In this document: positions 1-7,232 of the stretch, one piece after another | Layout of the letters: each line of letters opens with the position of its first letter | How positions within the stretch are numbered: the first letter of the stretch is position 1 | NCBI RefSeq assembly: GCF_000142905.1 | Contig: NW_013657639.1 | Location: 161,255-183,922, forward strand | Direction of reading: 5' to 3' | DNA: 22,668 nt | From: Thecamonas trahens ATCC 50062 | Taxonomy: Eukaryota > Apusozoa > Apusomonadida > Apusomonadidae | Notes under the pieces: generated by a model | What the model was told of the DNA's origin: nothing | What the model saw: the letters and a program-made list of their open reading frames with translations, nothing else | Databases searched by the model: none | Made by a program: the position numbers and the translations under genes

Positions 1-348
1 CCCCCCCCCGCACACTTTGAATTTCCTCCACAAAGTGTCTGATCACCTCCTCCCCACCACACCACATCCTCCCCTCCACACACCACACCAGTACACACAC
101 ACACACACACACACAGGCACACTATGTTATGCCATACCATGGCCATACCCCCTCCCATGCTCAGACTCACACCCGAATGACACGCTCCCTATCCCCCTCC
201 CCCTCCCGTCGCTGTCTGATGTCGCCATCCCTTCCGTCCGTCAACACGCCCGCCACCCACCCACCCACCCACCGCCAACCCTACGACTCCCTCGGTCTTC
301 CGCCCCTCATACCGCTGTGTGTGCGGGAAAAGACAGCACTCCACGAGA
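1..348. other. 5' flank of the ubiquitin-like/eS31 gene, no gene seen
   Basis: The window opens on a run of nine C. The stretch is pyrimidine-rich and low in complexity, with a (CA)n microsatellite at about 93-115 and CCAC-type repeats at about 250-275. Short open frames here translate to Pro/His/Thr-rich sequence without recognisable domains, so I call none of them. The pyrimidine-rich stretch just before position 349 suits the leader of a ribosomal-protein gene, but no TATA box or other core element can be assigned. Confidence 0.6.
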
Positions 349-786
349 ATGCAGATTTTTGTCAAGTTCCAGGGCAAGTCCACCGCTGTGGACGTGACTG
401 CCGCGTCTGTTGACGAGTTCCGCGCCGATGTGGCCGCCCGCACTGGCGTCCCGGCCGCCGAGCAGGTCCTTGCCTTCAATGGCAAGCTCCTCTCGGAGCT
501 GTCTGCTCTCGAGCACGGTGACACCATCAACATGAACCTCCGCCTCGCCGGTGGTGCCAAGAAGCGCAAGAAGAAGGTGTACACCACGCCCAAGAAGGTC
601 AAGCACCAGAAGAAGAAGGTCAAGCTTGCCGTCCTCGCCTACTACCAGGTCGACAACAACGGCAAGATCACCCGTCTTCGTCGTGAGTGCCCCGACTGCG
701 ACGCCGGTGTCTTCATGGCCACCCACTTTGACCGCCAGTACTGCGGCAAGTGCGGCCTGACCTACGTCTTTGACCAGCAGCAGTAA
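349..786 (+). CDS. RPS27A: Ubiquitin-like domain fused to 40S ribosomal protein eS31 (S27a)
   Basis: This is a 145-residue precursor. Residues 1-69 form a ubiquitin-fold domain starting MQIFVK and ending LRLAGG. From residue 70 comes a standard eS31: a basic extension ([19 protein letters not shown]), the [11 protein letters not shown] block, and a zinc ribbon with two CxxC pairs (ECPDC and YCGKC) ending LTYVF. In this family the precursor is cleaved after Gly-Gly, releasing eS31 to the small ribosomal subunit. The ATG at 349 was chosen because MQIF is the conserved start; an in-frame ATG at 319 would add ten unrelated residues. The ubiquitin part is odd: 69 rather than 76 residues, Ala where Ile44 belongs, and no counterparts of Lys27, Lys29, Lys33 or Lys63. 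It resembles the FUBI moiety fused to eS30 in animals more than real ubiquitin. The eS31 identity is very secure; conjugation competence of the N-terminal part is doubtful. Confidence 0.96.
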   Translation: MQIFVKFQGKSTAVDVTAASVDEFRADVAARTGVPAAEQVLAFNGKLLSELSALEHGDTINMNLRLAGGAKKRKKKVYTTPKKVKHQKKKVKLAVLAYYQVDNNGKITRLRRECPDCDAGVFMATHFDRQYCGKCGLTYVFDQQQ

Positions 787-812
787 AGGTCTAACCGTCT
801 GTCGCCACCTCG

Positions 813-826
813 CCCCCCCCCCCCCC
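813..826 (+). repeat. Homopolymer of 14 C
   Basis: An uninterrupted run of 14 C lies between the stop codon of the eS31 fusion and the kinesin gene. It sits in a 178-bp spacer that is otherwise C-rich and ends in CACACACAC just before the kinesin ATG. It may belong to the kinesin leader. Confidence 0.9.
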
Positions 827-964
827 TATACCCATGCCCGATCCCTCCACCCTTCCCTCTGCCCGCCTCTCCCCTGCCGCCCGCAACTCGTCATGTGACC
901 CCACCCCTCCCCCCGCCACCCCGCCCTCCACCACCACCACCACCCCACACACACACACGTAAAG

Positions 965-3451
965 ATGAAGACCGCGTCGTCGGACACTGCCGTCCGGGTC
1001 GTCGTCCGCATCCGCCCACTCAACCGCCGCGAGCTCAGAGACGGCGGTGCAGGCCCTGCATGGCTCCATGCCTCGCCCGAGTCGGCCACCGTCACTGCCA
1101 GCGCGCCCTCGTCCGCCGCTGCCACTCCCGCCACTCCCGCCACTCCCGCCACTCCCGCCACTCCCGCCACCGCCCGCACCGCCCGCACTGCCCGTAGCGG
1201 GCCATCGTCGACATCGTCCACTCCTAGCAACAGCCGCGTCTTTGCCTTTGACGCCGTCTTTGATGGCCGCCACCCGCCGCCGGTCGCTGATGCTGATGCC
1301 GATGCCGATGCCACCGATGCTGCTGCTACCGCCCCGCCGCCGTCGCCGGCTGCCACCGCCCAGGCCACCCTCTATAACGCTGTCGGCGCGCCGCTGGTCG
1401 ATGAGGTCATGGCAGGATACAACGCCTCGGTCTTTGCGTACGGACAGACCGGCTCGGGCAAGTCGCACACAATGGTGGGCTCGCCACGCGCGCCGGGCTT
1501 CATCCCGCGGCTGTGCAAGGATCTTTTTGCTGCGACGGCGGCAGCAGGCGCGGTGGCCGACGACGACGGCGCAGAGTACGAGGCTGATGTCACGCTCTCG
1601 CTCCTCGAGCTGTACAACGAGCAGATCCGCGATCTGCTTGCCGACGAGGCCGGCAACGCCACGCCCGCCCGGCTCGCACGTACCCCGCTCCGCCTCCGTG
1701 AGCACCCGATCCACGGCACGTTTGTCGAGGGCCTGACGGCCAAGGCCGTTGGCTGCTACGCCGACGTCGCCACACTCATCGACGCCGGCCTCCGCCACCG
1801 CATCACTGCGGCCACCGGCATGAACGCCACCTCGTCGCGCTCGCACGCCGTCGTCACCCTCACCGTGGTGCAGAAGACTCGTCGTGCTGGCGACGAGCCG
1901 CCGCTCCTGCTCAAGTCGCGGGTCCATCTGGTCGACCTCGCCGGCTCAGAGCGAGTGGCCTCGACCCACGCCGCAGGTCTCCGCCTCCGCGAGGCTGGCG
2001 CCATCAACAAGTCGCTCCACATGCTCGGCCGGGTCATCACCGAGCTCTCCGACGGCGCCGCCTTTGTGCCGTACCGCGACTCGGTCCTCACTCGCCTCCT
2101 CCGCGACGCGCTCGGCGGCAACGCCAAGACCCTTATGATCGCCACGGTCTCGCCGGCGCCGGCCTCGGCCGACGAGACCCTCTCCACCCTCCGCTACGCG
2201 CAGCGTGCCAAGCGGATTGTCAACTCGGCAGTGGTCAACGAGGATCCGGCCGCAGCGCTCATCCGCGATCTCCGCGCCCGGGTGGCCCAGCTAGAGGCTG
2301 CTGTCGCCGCCGGCGGCCTTGACGCCTCAGCTCTCGACGCGCTCACTGCCGAGCGCGATGCCGCGCTTGCCGCCGCCGCCATTCGCGAGCGTGACGCCGC
2401 CGCGCTTGAGGCCCGCGTCGCCGAGCTCCAGCGCCAGGTCGATGCTGCCGAGGACGCCACCGCTGCCGCCGTCGACGCCGTCCGCGCCGCCATGGCCGAC
2501 GCCCTCACCGCCGCCGAGGACCTCGCCGCCGAGAAGGAACAGATTGCGTCAGACGAGCCGCTCAAGCGCCTCAAGCTTGTCAAGCTCGTCAAGCTCGAGC
2601 GCGCCAAGGCTGCCAAGGCCGCCAAGGCCGCCAAGCGCCGCATCGAGGAGCTAGCCGCCGCCGTCGCCGCCGAGCGGGCGGCCTGCCTAGACGCCACCGC
2701 TGTCGCAGACCGCGCCGCAGACCTCGACCTCGTTGTCGAGGAGCAAGCTGCCCGTCTCGAGTGGCTCGAGCAGCGGCTGGCTGCCGAGTCTACTGCCCGC
2801 GCTACCGCCGAGGCTGCCGCCGCCGCCGCCGCCGCCGACCGCGACGCCGCCGCCGCCGCCCGTGACGCTGCCGCCGCCCGCGTGGCCGAGATGGAGAGCA
2901 TCCTTGACGAGCAACGAGACCACGACCTCGGGTACTGGGTCGACACTGCGCTGGTCGGTGCCCGGACCGCGCTCCGCGCGCCAGTGCCCAGCGCTGAGCG
3001 GCTTGCGCGCGACGCACCGCCGGACATTGCGGCTGACCTGGCGGCGGCCGAAGAGACCAATGATGCCGCCGCGCTGCAAGCCGCCGGTGCCGCCGTCGTC
3101 CGCCGGCTGGAGGCTGTTGCGCTCACGCTCCGGCAGAGCGAGGTCGACGCCGCCGACGCCCGCCGCCGGAGCCAGTTCCTCGAGGACGAGCAAAAGCTCA
3201 TCCGCGTCCTTGTCAACCTCAAGGCATCAATGGCGGCGCTTGCCGCGCCCACGCTCGCTGATCTGGACTCGTTTATCGTCACCGCCCGCCAGCTCCGCGG
3301 CGCCGCCAACGTCGCCGGTGACATGGAATGGCTCGCTTCGCACGCCGACCTTCTCACCGCCGACCTCGTCGCCGACCTTGTGGTCGAGAACGCTCTCCTC
3401 CTCAAGCAGCTCCACGTCGCCCTCCGCCCCGCAGGCTCGTCATCAGCTTGA
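965..3451 (+). CDS. N-terminal-motor kinesin, kinesin-3-like neck
   Basis: An 828-residue, intron-free kinesin heavy chain, a microtubule motor. The motor domain fills about residues 8-425. Visible motifs are the VRIRPLN start, the P-loop GQTGSGKS (160-167), switch I NATSSRSH (287-294), switch II DLAGSE (324-329), then NKSLHMLGRVI and VPYRDSVLTRLLRDALGG. The exit ETLSTLRYAQRAKRIVNSAVV followed by NEDP and LIRDLRARV resembles the kinesin-3 (KIF1/Unc104) neck. Residues about 430-680 are Ala/Glu/Arg-rich and strongly coiled-coil-like, with a basic stretch (LVKLVKL, AKAAKAAK) near 550-570. No FHA, PH or PX domain is recognisable, and the protein is much shorter than typical kinesin-3. Two low-complexity insertions interrupt the motor: an Ala-Thr-Pro tract (about 52-70) and an Asp-Ala tract (108-118). 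The ATG at 965 directly precedes the motor and suits the family. Family certain; subfamily tentative. Confidence 0.96.
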   Translation: MKTASSDTAVRVVVRIRPLNRRELRDGGAGPAWLHASPESATVTASAPSSAAATPATPATPATPATPATARTARTARSGPSSTSSTPSNSRVFAFDAVFDGRHPPPVADADADADATDAAATAPPPSPAATAQATLYNAVGAPLVDEVMAGYNASVFAYGQTGSGKSHTMVGSPRAPGFIPRLCKDLFAATAAAGAVADDDGAEYEADVTLSLLELYNEQIRDLLADEAGNATPARLARTPLRLREHPIHGTFVEGLTAKAVGCYADVATLIDAGLRHRITAATGMNATSSRSHAVVTLTVVQKTRRAGDEPPLLLKSRVHLVDLAGSERVASTHAAGLRLREAGAINKSLHMLGRVITELSDGAAFVPYRDSVLTRLLRDALGGNAKTLMIATVSPAPASADETLSTLRYAQRAKRIVNSAVVNEDPAAALIRDLRARVAQLEAAVAAGGLDASALDALTAERDAALAAAAIRERDAAALEARVAELQRQVDAAEDATAAAVDAVRAAMADALTAAEDLAAEKEQIASDEPLKRLKLVKLVKLERAKAAKAAKAAKRRIEELAAAVAAERAACLDATAVADRAADLDLVVEEQAARLEWLEQRLAAESTARATAEAAAAAAAADRDAAAAARDAAAARVAEMESILDEQRDHDLGYWVDTALVGARTALRAPVPSAERLARDAPPDIAADLAAAEETNDAAALQAAGAAVVRRLEAVALTLRQSEVDAADARRRSQFLEDEQKLIRVLVNLKASMAALAAPTLADLDSFIVTARQLRGAANVAGDMEWLASHADLLTADLVADLVVENALLLKQLHVALRPAGSSSA
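1121..1165 (+). repeat. 9-bp coding tandem repeat (GCCACTCCC)
   Basis: Five full copies of a 9-bp unit stand in tandem and encode an Ala-Thr-Pro tract near residues 53-69 of the kinesin, in a loop between the first two motor strands. Length change by whole units keeps frame, so this is a candidate polymorphic loop. Confidence 0.85.
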
Positions 3452-4535
3452 GCTGTCGCTCGAGCTCGCACTCGAGCCCGACGTCGACGACAGCTCGGCG
3501 CCGGCCTCGAGCATCATGGCCATAAAGATGCGGAACTCGAGCTTGTCGATTGTTCCGTCGCTGTTGACGTCGATCACCTCCCAGAGGCCCGAGAACTCGT
3601 CGTCGGTCAGGTCTGGGATCTCGAACCGCCGGCAGACATCGGCCGACGCGGCCTTGATGTCGTCACGCGTCAGCGCGCCGGCCTTTTCTTCTTGTCATAC
3701 CTGCGGAACGCCTTGTCACAGGCCTTTTCCAGCCGCGCCTGGTCGGCCAGGATCTTCCGGGCCTGAGAGCCGCGATGGATGTGGTCCGAGCTACCGGTCG
3801 AGCTCGTGCTCGAAGCCGAGGCTGAGGCTGCGTCCGATGACGTGTCTGCTTTCGACGACGCCGTCTGTGACGCTGACGACGTGCCTGTGCTCGTGCTGGT
3901 TCCCGTGCCCGTGCTCGTGCCCGTTTCTGACGTCGACGCCGACGAATACGAGTGCGAGAGCGCGATGCCGGCCTCGAGGGCGTGGCGGACGAGGACCCGG
4001 AACTCGGTCTGGTCGACAAAGCCCGAGCCGTCGGCATCAATGTCCTTAAAGTAGTCATCAAAGTCAGCGTCAGTCAGCGTGTCGATGCCAACTTGCACAA
4101 AGATAGCATCGACTGCCACACGGACCTCGTCCTTGTCCAGCTCGCCCGAGCCATCCGTATCCGCCCGCCGATACGCCTTGCGACACGCCCGATTGAACTT
4201 TTTCGGATCTGTCCGTCGACACACACACACACACACACACACATGCATGCATGTATGCACATCCATACCCGGTCCGCGTCAGTGAGTCGCCACATCTTCC
4301 TCCCAAAAAAACCCCCCCAAAACACACACATTTTCCATTTGCATGCCCCGCCACCGCCACAGCCTTCCACCCACGGTTGGTCCTCCCTCACCCGCCGACG
4401 ACGGACGGCGACAGCAGCCGCAGCCACCGCAGCCGCCACAGCAAGCACAGCAAGCGTACCGTTAAGAATGGTATCCGGGTCGGTGAGCGTCACCCGCACC
4501 CGCTTGTCCTTGCCCTTGCCCTTGCCAGAACCCAT
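3443..4535 (-). CDS. Four-EF-hand calcium-binding protein, frameshifted as read
   Basis: Modelled as exon 1 4535-4460, an intron 4459-4209 and exon 2 4208-3443. The two EF-hand pairs resemble calmodulin lobes. Loop 1 (DTDGSGELDKDE, residues 42-53) and loop 2 (DADGSGFVDQTE, 83-94) are canonical. A Ser/Thr/Gly-rich linker of about 60 residues follows. The second lobe has a degenerate loop 3 (DKKK then AGALTRDD) and a canonical loop 4 (DVNSDGTIDKLE, bases 3571-3536). The frame breaks inside loop 3 at about 3683-3687, next to a run of four T on the + strand; two extra bases there would explain it. Without the break the four hands align at equal spacing, so one gene is intended. Exon 1 starts MGSGKGKGKDK; its GTACGC donor joins in phase to a CAG acceptor. 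The exon 1 model is inference. The stop overlaps the kinesin stop on the other strand. Confidence 0.75.
4209..4459 (-). other. Intron of the EF-hand gene (proposed)
   Basis: The donor ACG|GTACGC on the minus strand and the acceptor GGACAG give a 251-nt phase-1 intron that restores a continuous frame from the short basic exon 1 into the first EF-hand. A (GT)n microsatellite (about 4218-4243) lies immediately before the acceptor and may act as its pyrimidine/GT-rich tract. A GTGAGG donor at 4391 is an alternative, but it needs a different acceptor inside the EF-hand helix. Confidence 0.55.
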
Positions 4536-4604
4536 GTGCTCTTCAACGAGATCGTATCGTCTGCCTGCTGCTTGGTTGCCTCGTCCGAGTGCAGTGCAGT
4601 GGCC

Positions 4605-4884
4605 ACAGCCATCGACTGGCCACAGCCATCGACTGGTCACAGCCATCGACTGGCCACAGCCATCCACTGGTGACAGCCATCCACTGGTCACAGCCATCGA
4701 CTGGCCACAGCCATCCACTGGTGACAGCCATCCACTGGTGACAGCCATCGACTGGCCACAGCCATCGACTGGCCACAGCCATCCACTGGTGACAGCCATC
4801 CACTGGTCACAGCCATCGACTGGCCACAGCCATCCACTGGTCACAGCCATCCACTGGTCACAGCCATCCACTGGTCACAGCCAT
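4605..4884 (+). repeat. 17-bp minisatellite, 16 full copies
   Basis: The unit is ACAGCCATCSACTGGYS. Sixteen consecutive copies of exactly 17 bp run from 4605 to 4876, then a partial copy. Variation is confined to three positions and is linked: copies with ATCGACTGG nearly always end CC, and copies with ATCCACTGG end TG or TC. Because 17 is not a multiple of three, every frame stays open and yields a 17-residue pseudo-repeat; these are not taken as proteins. There are no unique spacers, so this is not a CRISPR array. Confidence 0.97.
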
Positions 4885-4930
4885 CCATCCCCACCCCATC
4901 CATCCCCACCCCATCCATCCCCACCCCATC
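4881..4930 (+). repeat. 15-bp tandem repeat (CCATCCATCCCCACC), about 3 copies
   Basis: A second, distinct tandem array begins where the 17-bp array decays, sharing the CCATCC motif with its last unit. This suggests one array was seeded from the end of the other by slippage. Confidence 0.85.
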
Positions 4931-5195
4931 CCACAGTGAGTCCCCTTCCCCCATCCGCCCGTGGTGTCGGGGTGTGTCTCCTATGTTTTGTGATCATTCC
5001 TGTTTCTCCCGGCACAGCCGCCCCTATCTCCGGCCCTATCCCGCCCCCACCACGCCCATCGAGCGCCAACTGCACAGCCTGCACCACACATGTCACCCAT
5101 CCACCCCCCCAATCATACATGCTGCCTGTCCCCATCTTCGTGCCCTGCCCTCTTCGCTGACCTGGTCTGCTGCGGCTGTGGCTGCGGCCCGCAAC

Positions 5196-5225
5196 GGACT
5201 CGGCTCAAACGGACTCGGCTCAAAC
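5196..5225 (+). repeat. 15-bp direct duplication (GGACTCGGCTCAAAC)
   Basis: Two perfect adjacent copies lie just before the chosen ATG of the PB1 gene. In the PB1 reading frame they would encode GLGSN twice, so the duplication preserves frame. This leaves open whether translation starts upstream. Confidence 0.85.
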
Positions 5226-5234
5226 GGCGCCGGC

Positions 5235-6341
5235 ATGGCTCTCTCGAGCGAGGGCCGACGGCTAGAGGCACACGTGTCTCTGACAGACCGGAAACGGGTG
5301 TATGGAGAGCTCGGCGACATACTTACTGGGCGTCCACTCGGTGATGCTGCAAGGGGGGCAGAGCCCGCCGGATTGGTCTCGCCGCGCCGCCAGACTGCCC
5401 CGGACGTCGACGCCTTGTTCTCCGCCCTGCTCGCCGCGCCGGCATCGCCGGGCTTGAGGGCCAAAGCCGCGCTCTCGATCCCGCTGCATCGTGCAGGGGG
5501 CTGGCTGCAGCCGCGACTGCGGACAGAGCTTCCAAGGGTGCGACTGGATGACGATCTGAGCCGGGAGATGGCCGGCGAGCGCCGGCTGCCTCGCCCGGAT
5601 CCTCGCGGCGGTGCGGAGACCAGAATGCGGCGCGATCGGCCAGACGACGCTGAGGTCGAAGCAGCGGATGCGAGTGTGGGAAAGGATAGCGACACGCTTG
5701 AGCCGCTGAGGGCTGGAAATGTGGCCGCAGTTCGACCCGTTGTTTCGGATCGGGCGGCGGCGGCGCGGCAGCGGCGGCTGCAGATCAAGGCTGCGCTGGG
5801 AACGAGAGCGGCCAAGGTAATGCTTGTGCCGGCCGAGGGCGGGATCGATCGGCTGATGGCGGCTCTGCGGGCGGGCTTTGCGCGGTTTGACGTCGATTGG
5901 AAGACGGCGTTGGTGGAGTACCGCGACGGCACCGGCGACTACATCGTGCTGGACAACGACGACGACTGGGCGGTGGTTTTGGCCTCGCCGGCGCTGGCGG
6001 CCGGCGGAGATGTGCTCAATCTGTGGATCTCAGCGAATGGCGTCTCGCGCAACGCGCTGGCTGCCGAGCTAGTCAACAGCTGGGAGGAGGAGACAAGCAA
6101 CGCGGCGCCGCTGACGGTGCCCGGCTCGTATCTGGCGCAGGATCCGTACGCGGCGCTCTCACGCTACTCGCTTGCCTCGCCCGGGCTCAGTCCGATCTCG
6201 TCGCGGCGGAGCTCAACCTCGTCGTCATCAACTGTGTCATCGTCCAGTGTGTCGTCGTCAATCGCGTCGTCGTCATCGGCTTCCTCCTCGCTCTCTTCAT
6301 ACGCCATCTCGTACATCCCGTTTGTCAGCAGCGGGCGGTGA
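5235..6341 (+). CDS. PB1-domain protein
   Basis: A 368-residue protein from the ATG at 5235; the open frame runs back to 4974, so an N-terminal extension of up to 87 residues cannot be excluded. Residues 1-190 are Arg/Ala/Asp-rich and unrecognised. Residues about 194-265 match a PB1 domain: KVMLVP at the start, then the acidic OPCA motif YRDGTGDYIVLDNDDDW (229-245) and VLNLWI as the last strand. PB1 domains pair head to tail with other PB1 domains in signalling scaffolds; the acidic OPCA motif makes this a type I (or mixed) partner. The last 50 residues are a Ser-rich tail built from TCG/TCA codons. No kinase, ZZ or other partner domain is present, so the role is probably as an adaptor. The PB1 call is good; the function beyond it is unknown. 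Confidence 0.8.
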   Translation: MALSSEGRRLEAHVSLTDRKRVYGELGDILTGRPLGDAARGAEPAGLVSPRRQTAPDVDALFSALLAAPASPGLRAKAALSIPLHRAGGWLQPRLRTELPRVRLDDDLSREMAGERRLPRPDPRGGAETRMRRDRPDDAEVEAADASVGKDSDTLEPLRAGNVAAVRPVVSDRAAAARQRRLQIKAALGTRAAKVMLVPAEGGIDRLMAALRAGFARFDVDWKTALVEYRDGTGDYIVLDNDDDWAVVLASPALAAGGDVLNLWISANGVSRNALAAELVNSWEEETSNAAPLTVPGSYLAQDPYAALSRYSLASPGLSPISSRRSSTSSSSTVSSSSVSSSIASSSSASSSLSSYAISYIPFVSSGR

Positions 6342-6500
6342 TGATGAACAAACGGAGAGAGCAGGAGAGAGAGAGAGAGAGAGTATGTGCCGATGTGTTC
6401 AATACGTGTGTGCGTGCGTGAGTGTGTGTGTGTGTGTGTGTGTGTGTAGGTGTGTGTGTGCGTGGCATGTGCACGCGCATCGGCAGAGGGGCGAGCTCGA
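6342..6500. repeat. GA and GT microsatellites between convergent genes
   Basis: A (GA)n tract lies at about 6364-6383 and a (GT)n tract at about 6421-6460, separated by mixed sequence. They fill the 159-bp gap between the stops of the PB1 gene and the ET79-like gene and presumably lie in overlapping 3' untranslated regions. Confidence 0.85.
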
Positions 6501-7045
6501 TCACTTGAGCTGGGGCTTGGCCTCATCGCTGTCGACCTCGACCTCGACGGTCGCGCCCTGGTAGACACTGACAGTGACGGTGGTACCGCTCGAGTCGTGG
6601 CCGGGGGTAAAGTGGACGACGTTGGGCGGGATGGCGACGGGGGTGAACGTTGAGGCGCCGACGGTGGGCACGTTCCAGTTAAAGTAGATCTGCGGGCCAC
6701 CGGTAGCGACCGAGTAGACAAAGTTGCCGCTTGTGGCGGCGAGGAAGCCGCCATCAGTGGCAAAGGACGACTGGTAGCCCGGGGCGATGGTCTTGGCCGG
6801 CTGGAGGACCCACTTGCCGGCGGTCACGTTGAGGTGGTTGAGCGTCATGGGGTACGCCGTGTAGTTGATGATGGTTCCAGAGAGCGAGTATCCGTTGGCC
6901 AAGGTCACTGCCGTGGCTGCAAGCACGGCTGCGACGAGGAGGGTCTGCAGGGTGGGGTGGGAGTGGGCAAGGCGGTGAGGTAGGTGGGTGCGGGGAAGGG
7001 GGAAGGGGGAAGGGGGAAGGGGGAAGCGTTGCGCCGTACATGCAT
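6501..7045 (-). CDS. Small secreted aegerolysin/ET79-like beta-sandwich protein
   Basis: Modelled as exon 1 7045-7040 (ATG plus one codon), intron 7039-6945 and exon 2 6944-6501. The product is about 149 residues. It starts with a clear signal peptide (LLVAAVLAATAVTLANG) and continues as a small all-beta domain. Visible blocks are INYTAYPMTL, GKWVLQP, TIAPG followed by a Phe-Ala-Thr-Asp-Gly-Gly-Phe turn, and YFNWNVPTVGAS. The order N-x-T, W, IAPG, D-G-F, G-x-V-Y and W-x-x-P-x-V-G matches the family of Bacillus crystal protein ET79 and, more distantly, aegerolysins. These are membrane- or lipid-interacting proteins in bacteria and fungi, some with cytolytic partners. No partner (MACPF) gene is in the window. 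Family placement is from pattern memory, and activity cannot be inferred. The six-base first exon is supported by phase and by the shared GTACG donor. Confidence 0.6.
6945..7039 (-). other. 95-nt intron with (CCCCCTT)n tract
   Basis: The donor GTACGG follows ATGCAT directly, and the acceptor is CTGCAG. About five copies of GGGGGAA on the + strand (CCCCCTT on the coding strand) sit mid-intron as a pyrimidine tract. Splicing places the initiator ATG in phase with the signal peptide. Confidence 0.6.
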
Positions 7046-7232
7046 GGTGTGGGTGGGTGTTGGAGTGGGGTGCTGGTGCTGGTGCCAGTGGTGTGGTCGC
7101 CCAGTGGAGGATGTCATCGCGCTGTTCACGTGCGGCGGCGGCACCTTGTTCGCACATGCGACAAGGCCGGGGACGGGCAGAGAGACGGGCATTGGTGAAA
7201 ATTCTTCATTGTTGGAGCAAAAGAAGCTGCGA

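Larger units (their letters stand above)
4536..5234. other. Spacer between divergent EF-hand and PB1 genes
   Basis: About 700 bp lies between the proposed start of the EF-hand gene and the ATG of the PB1 gene. It is dominated by the 17-bp minisatellite (4605-4876), a 15-bp repeat (about 4881-4930) and two copies of a 15-bp unit (5196-5225). The rest is C-rich and shows no gene. It presumably holds both promoters, but no core element is identifiable. Confidence 0.5.

Noticed and set aside
2194..3471. 425-residue minus-strand Ser/Ala/Arg-rich open frame
   Set aside because: It is the antisense shadow of the kinesin coiled coil.
3683..3700. An 18-nt intron (CAG|GTATGA to AAAG) in the EF-hand gene
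   Set aside because: It has GT-AG ends at a plausible donor, but 18 is a multiple of three and removing it leaves the frame wrong. It would also delete loop-3 residues.
4390..4391. GTGAGG as donor of the EF-hand gene's first intron
   Set aside because: It is a good textbook donor, but it needs an acceptor inside the first EF-hand helix. The GTACGC donor at 4459 fits the phase and the pattern of the other introns better.
4543..4871. Repeat protein encoded by the minisatellite on either strand
   Set aside because: All frames are open simply because a 17-bp unit lacks stops. There is no signal peptide, conserved start or domain.
4605..4884. CRISPR array
   Set aside because: The units abut without unique spacers and the context is eukaryotic.
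6146..6190. 45-nt intron with a GTACGC donor in the PB1 gene
   Set aside because: The ends are GT-AG and match the local donor pattern, but the segment is an open multiple of three in the coding frame and lies at the 3' end, unlike the others. It cannot be decided without transcripts.
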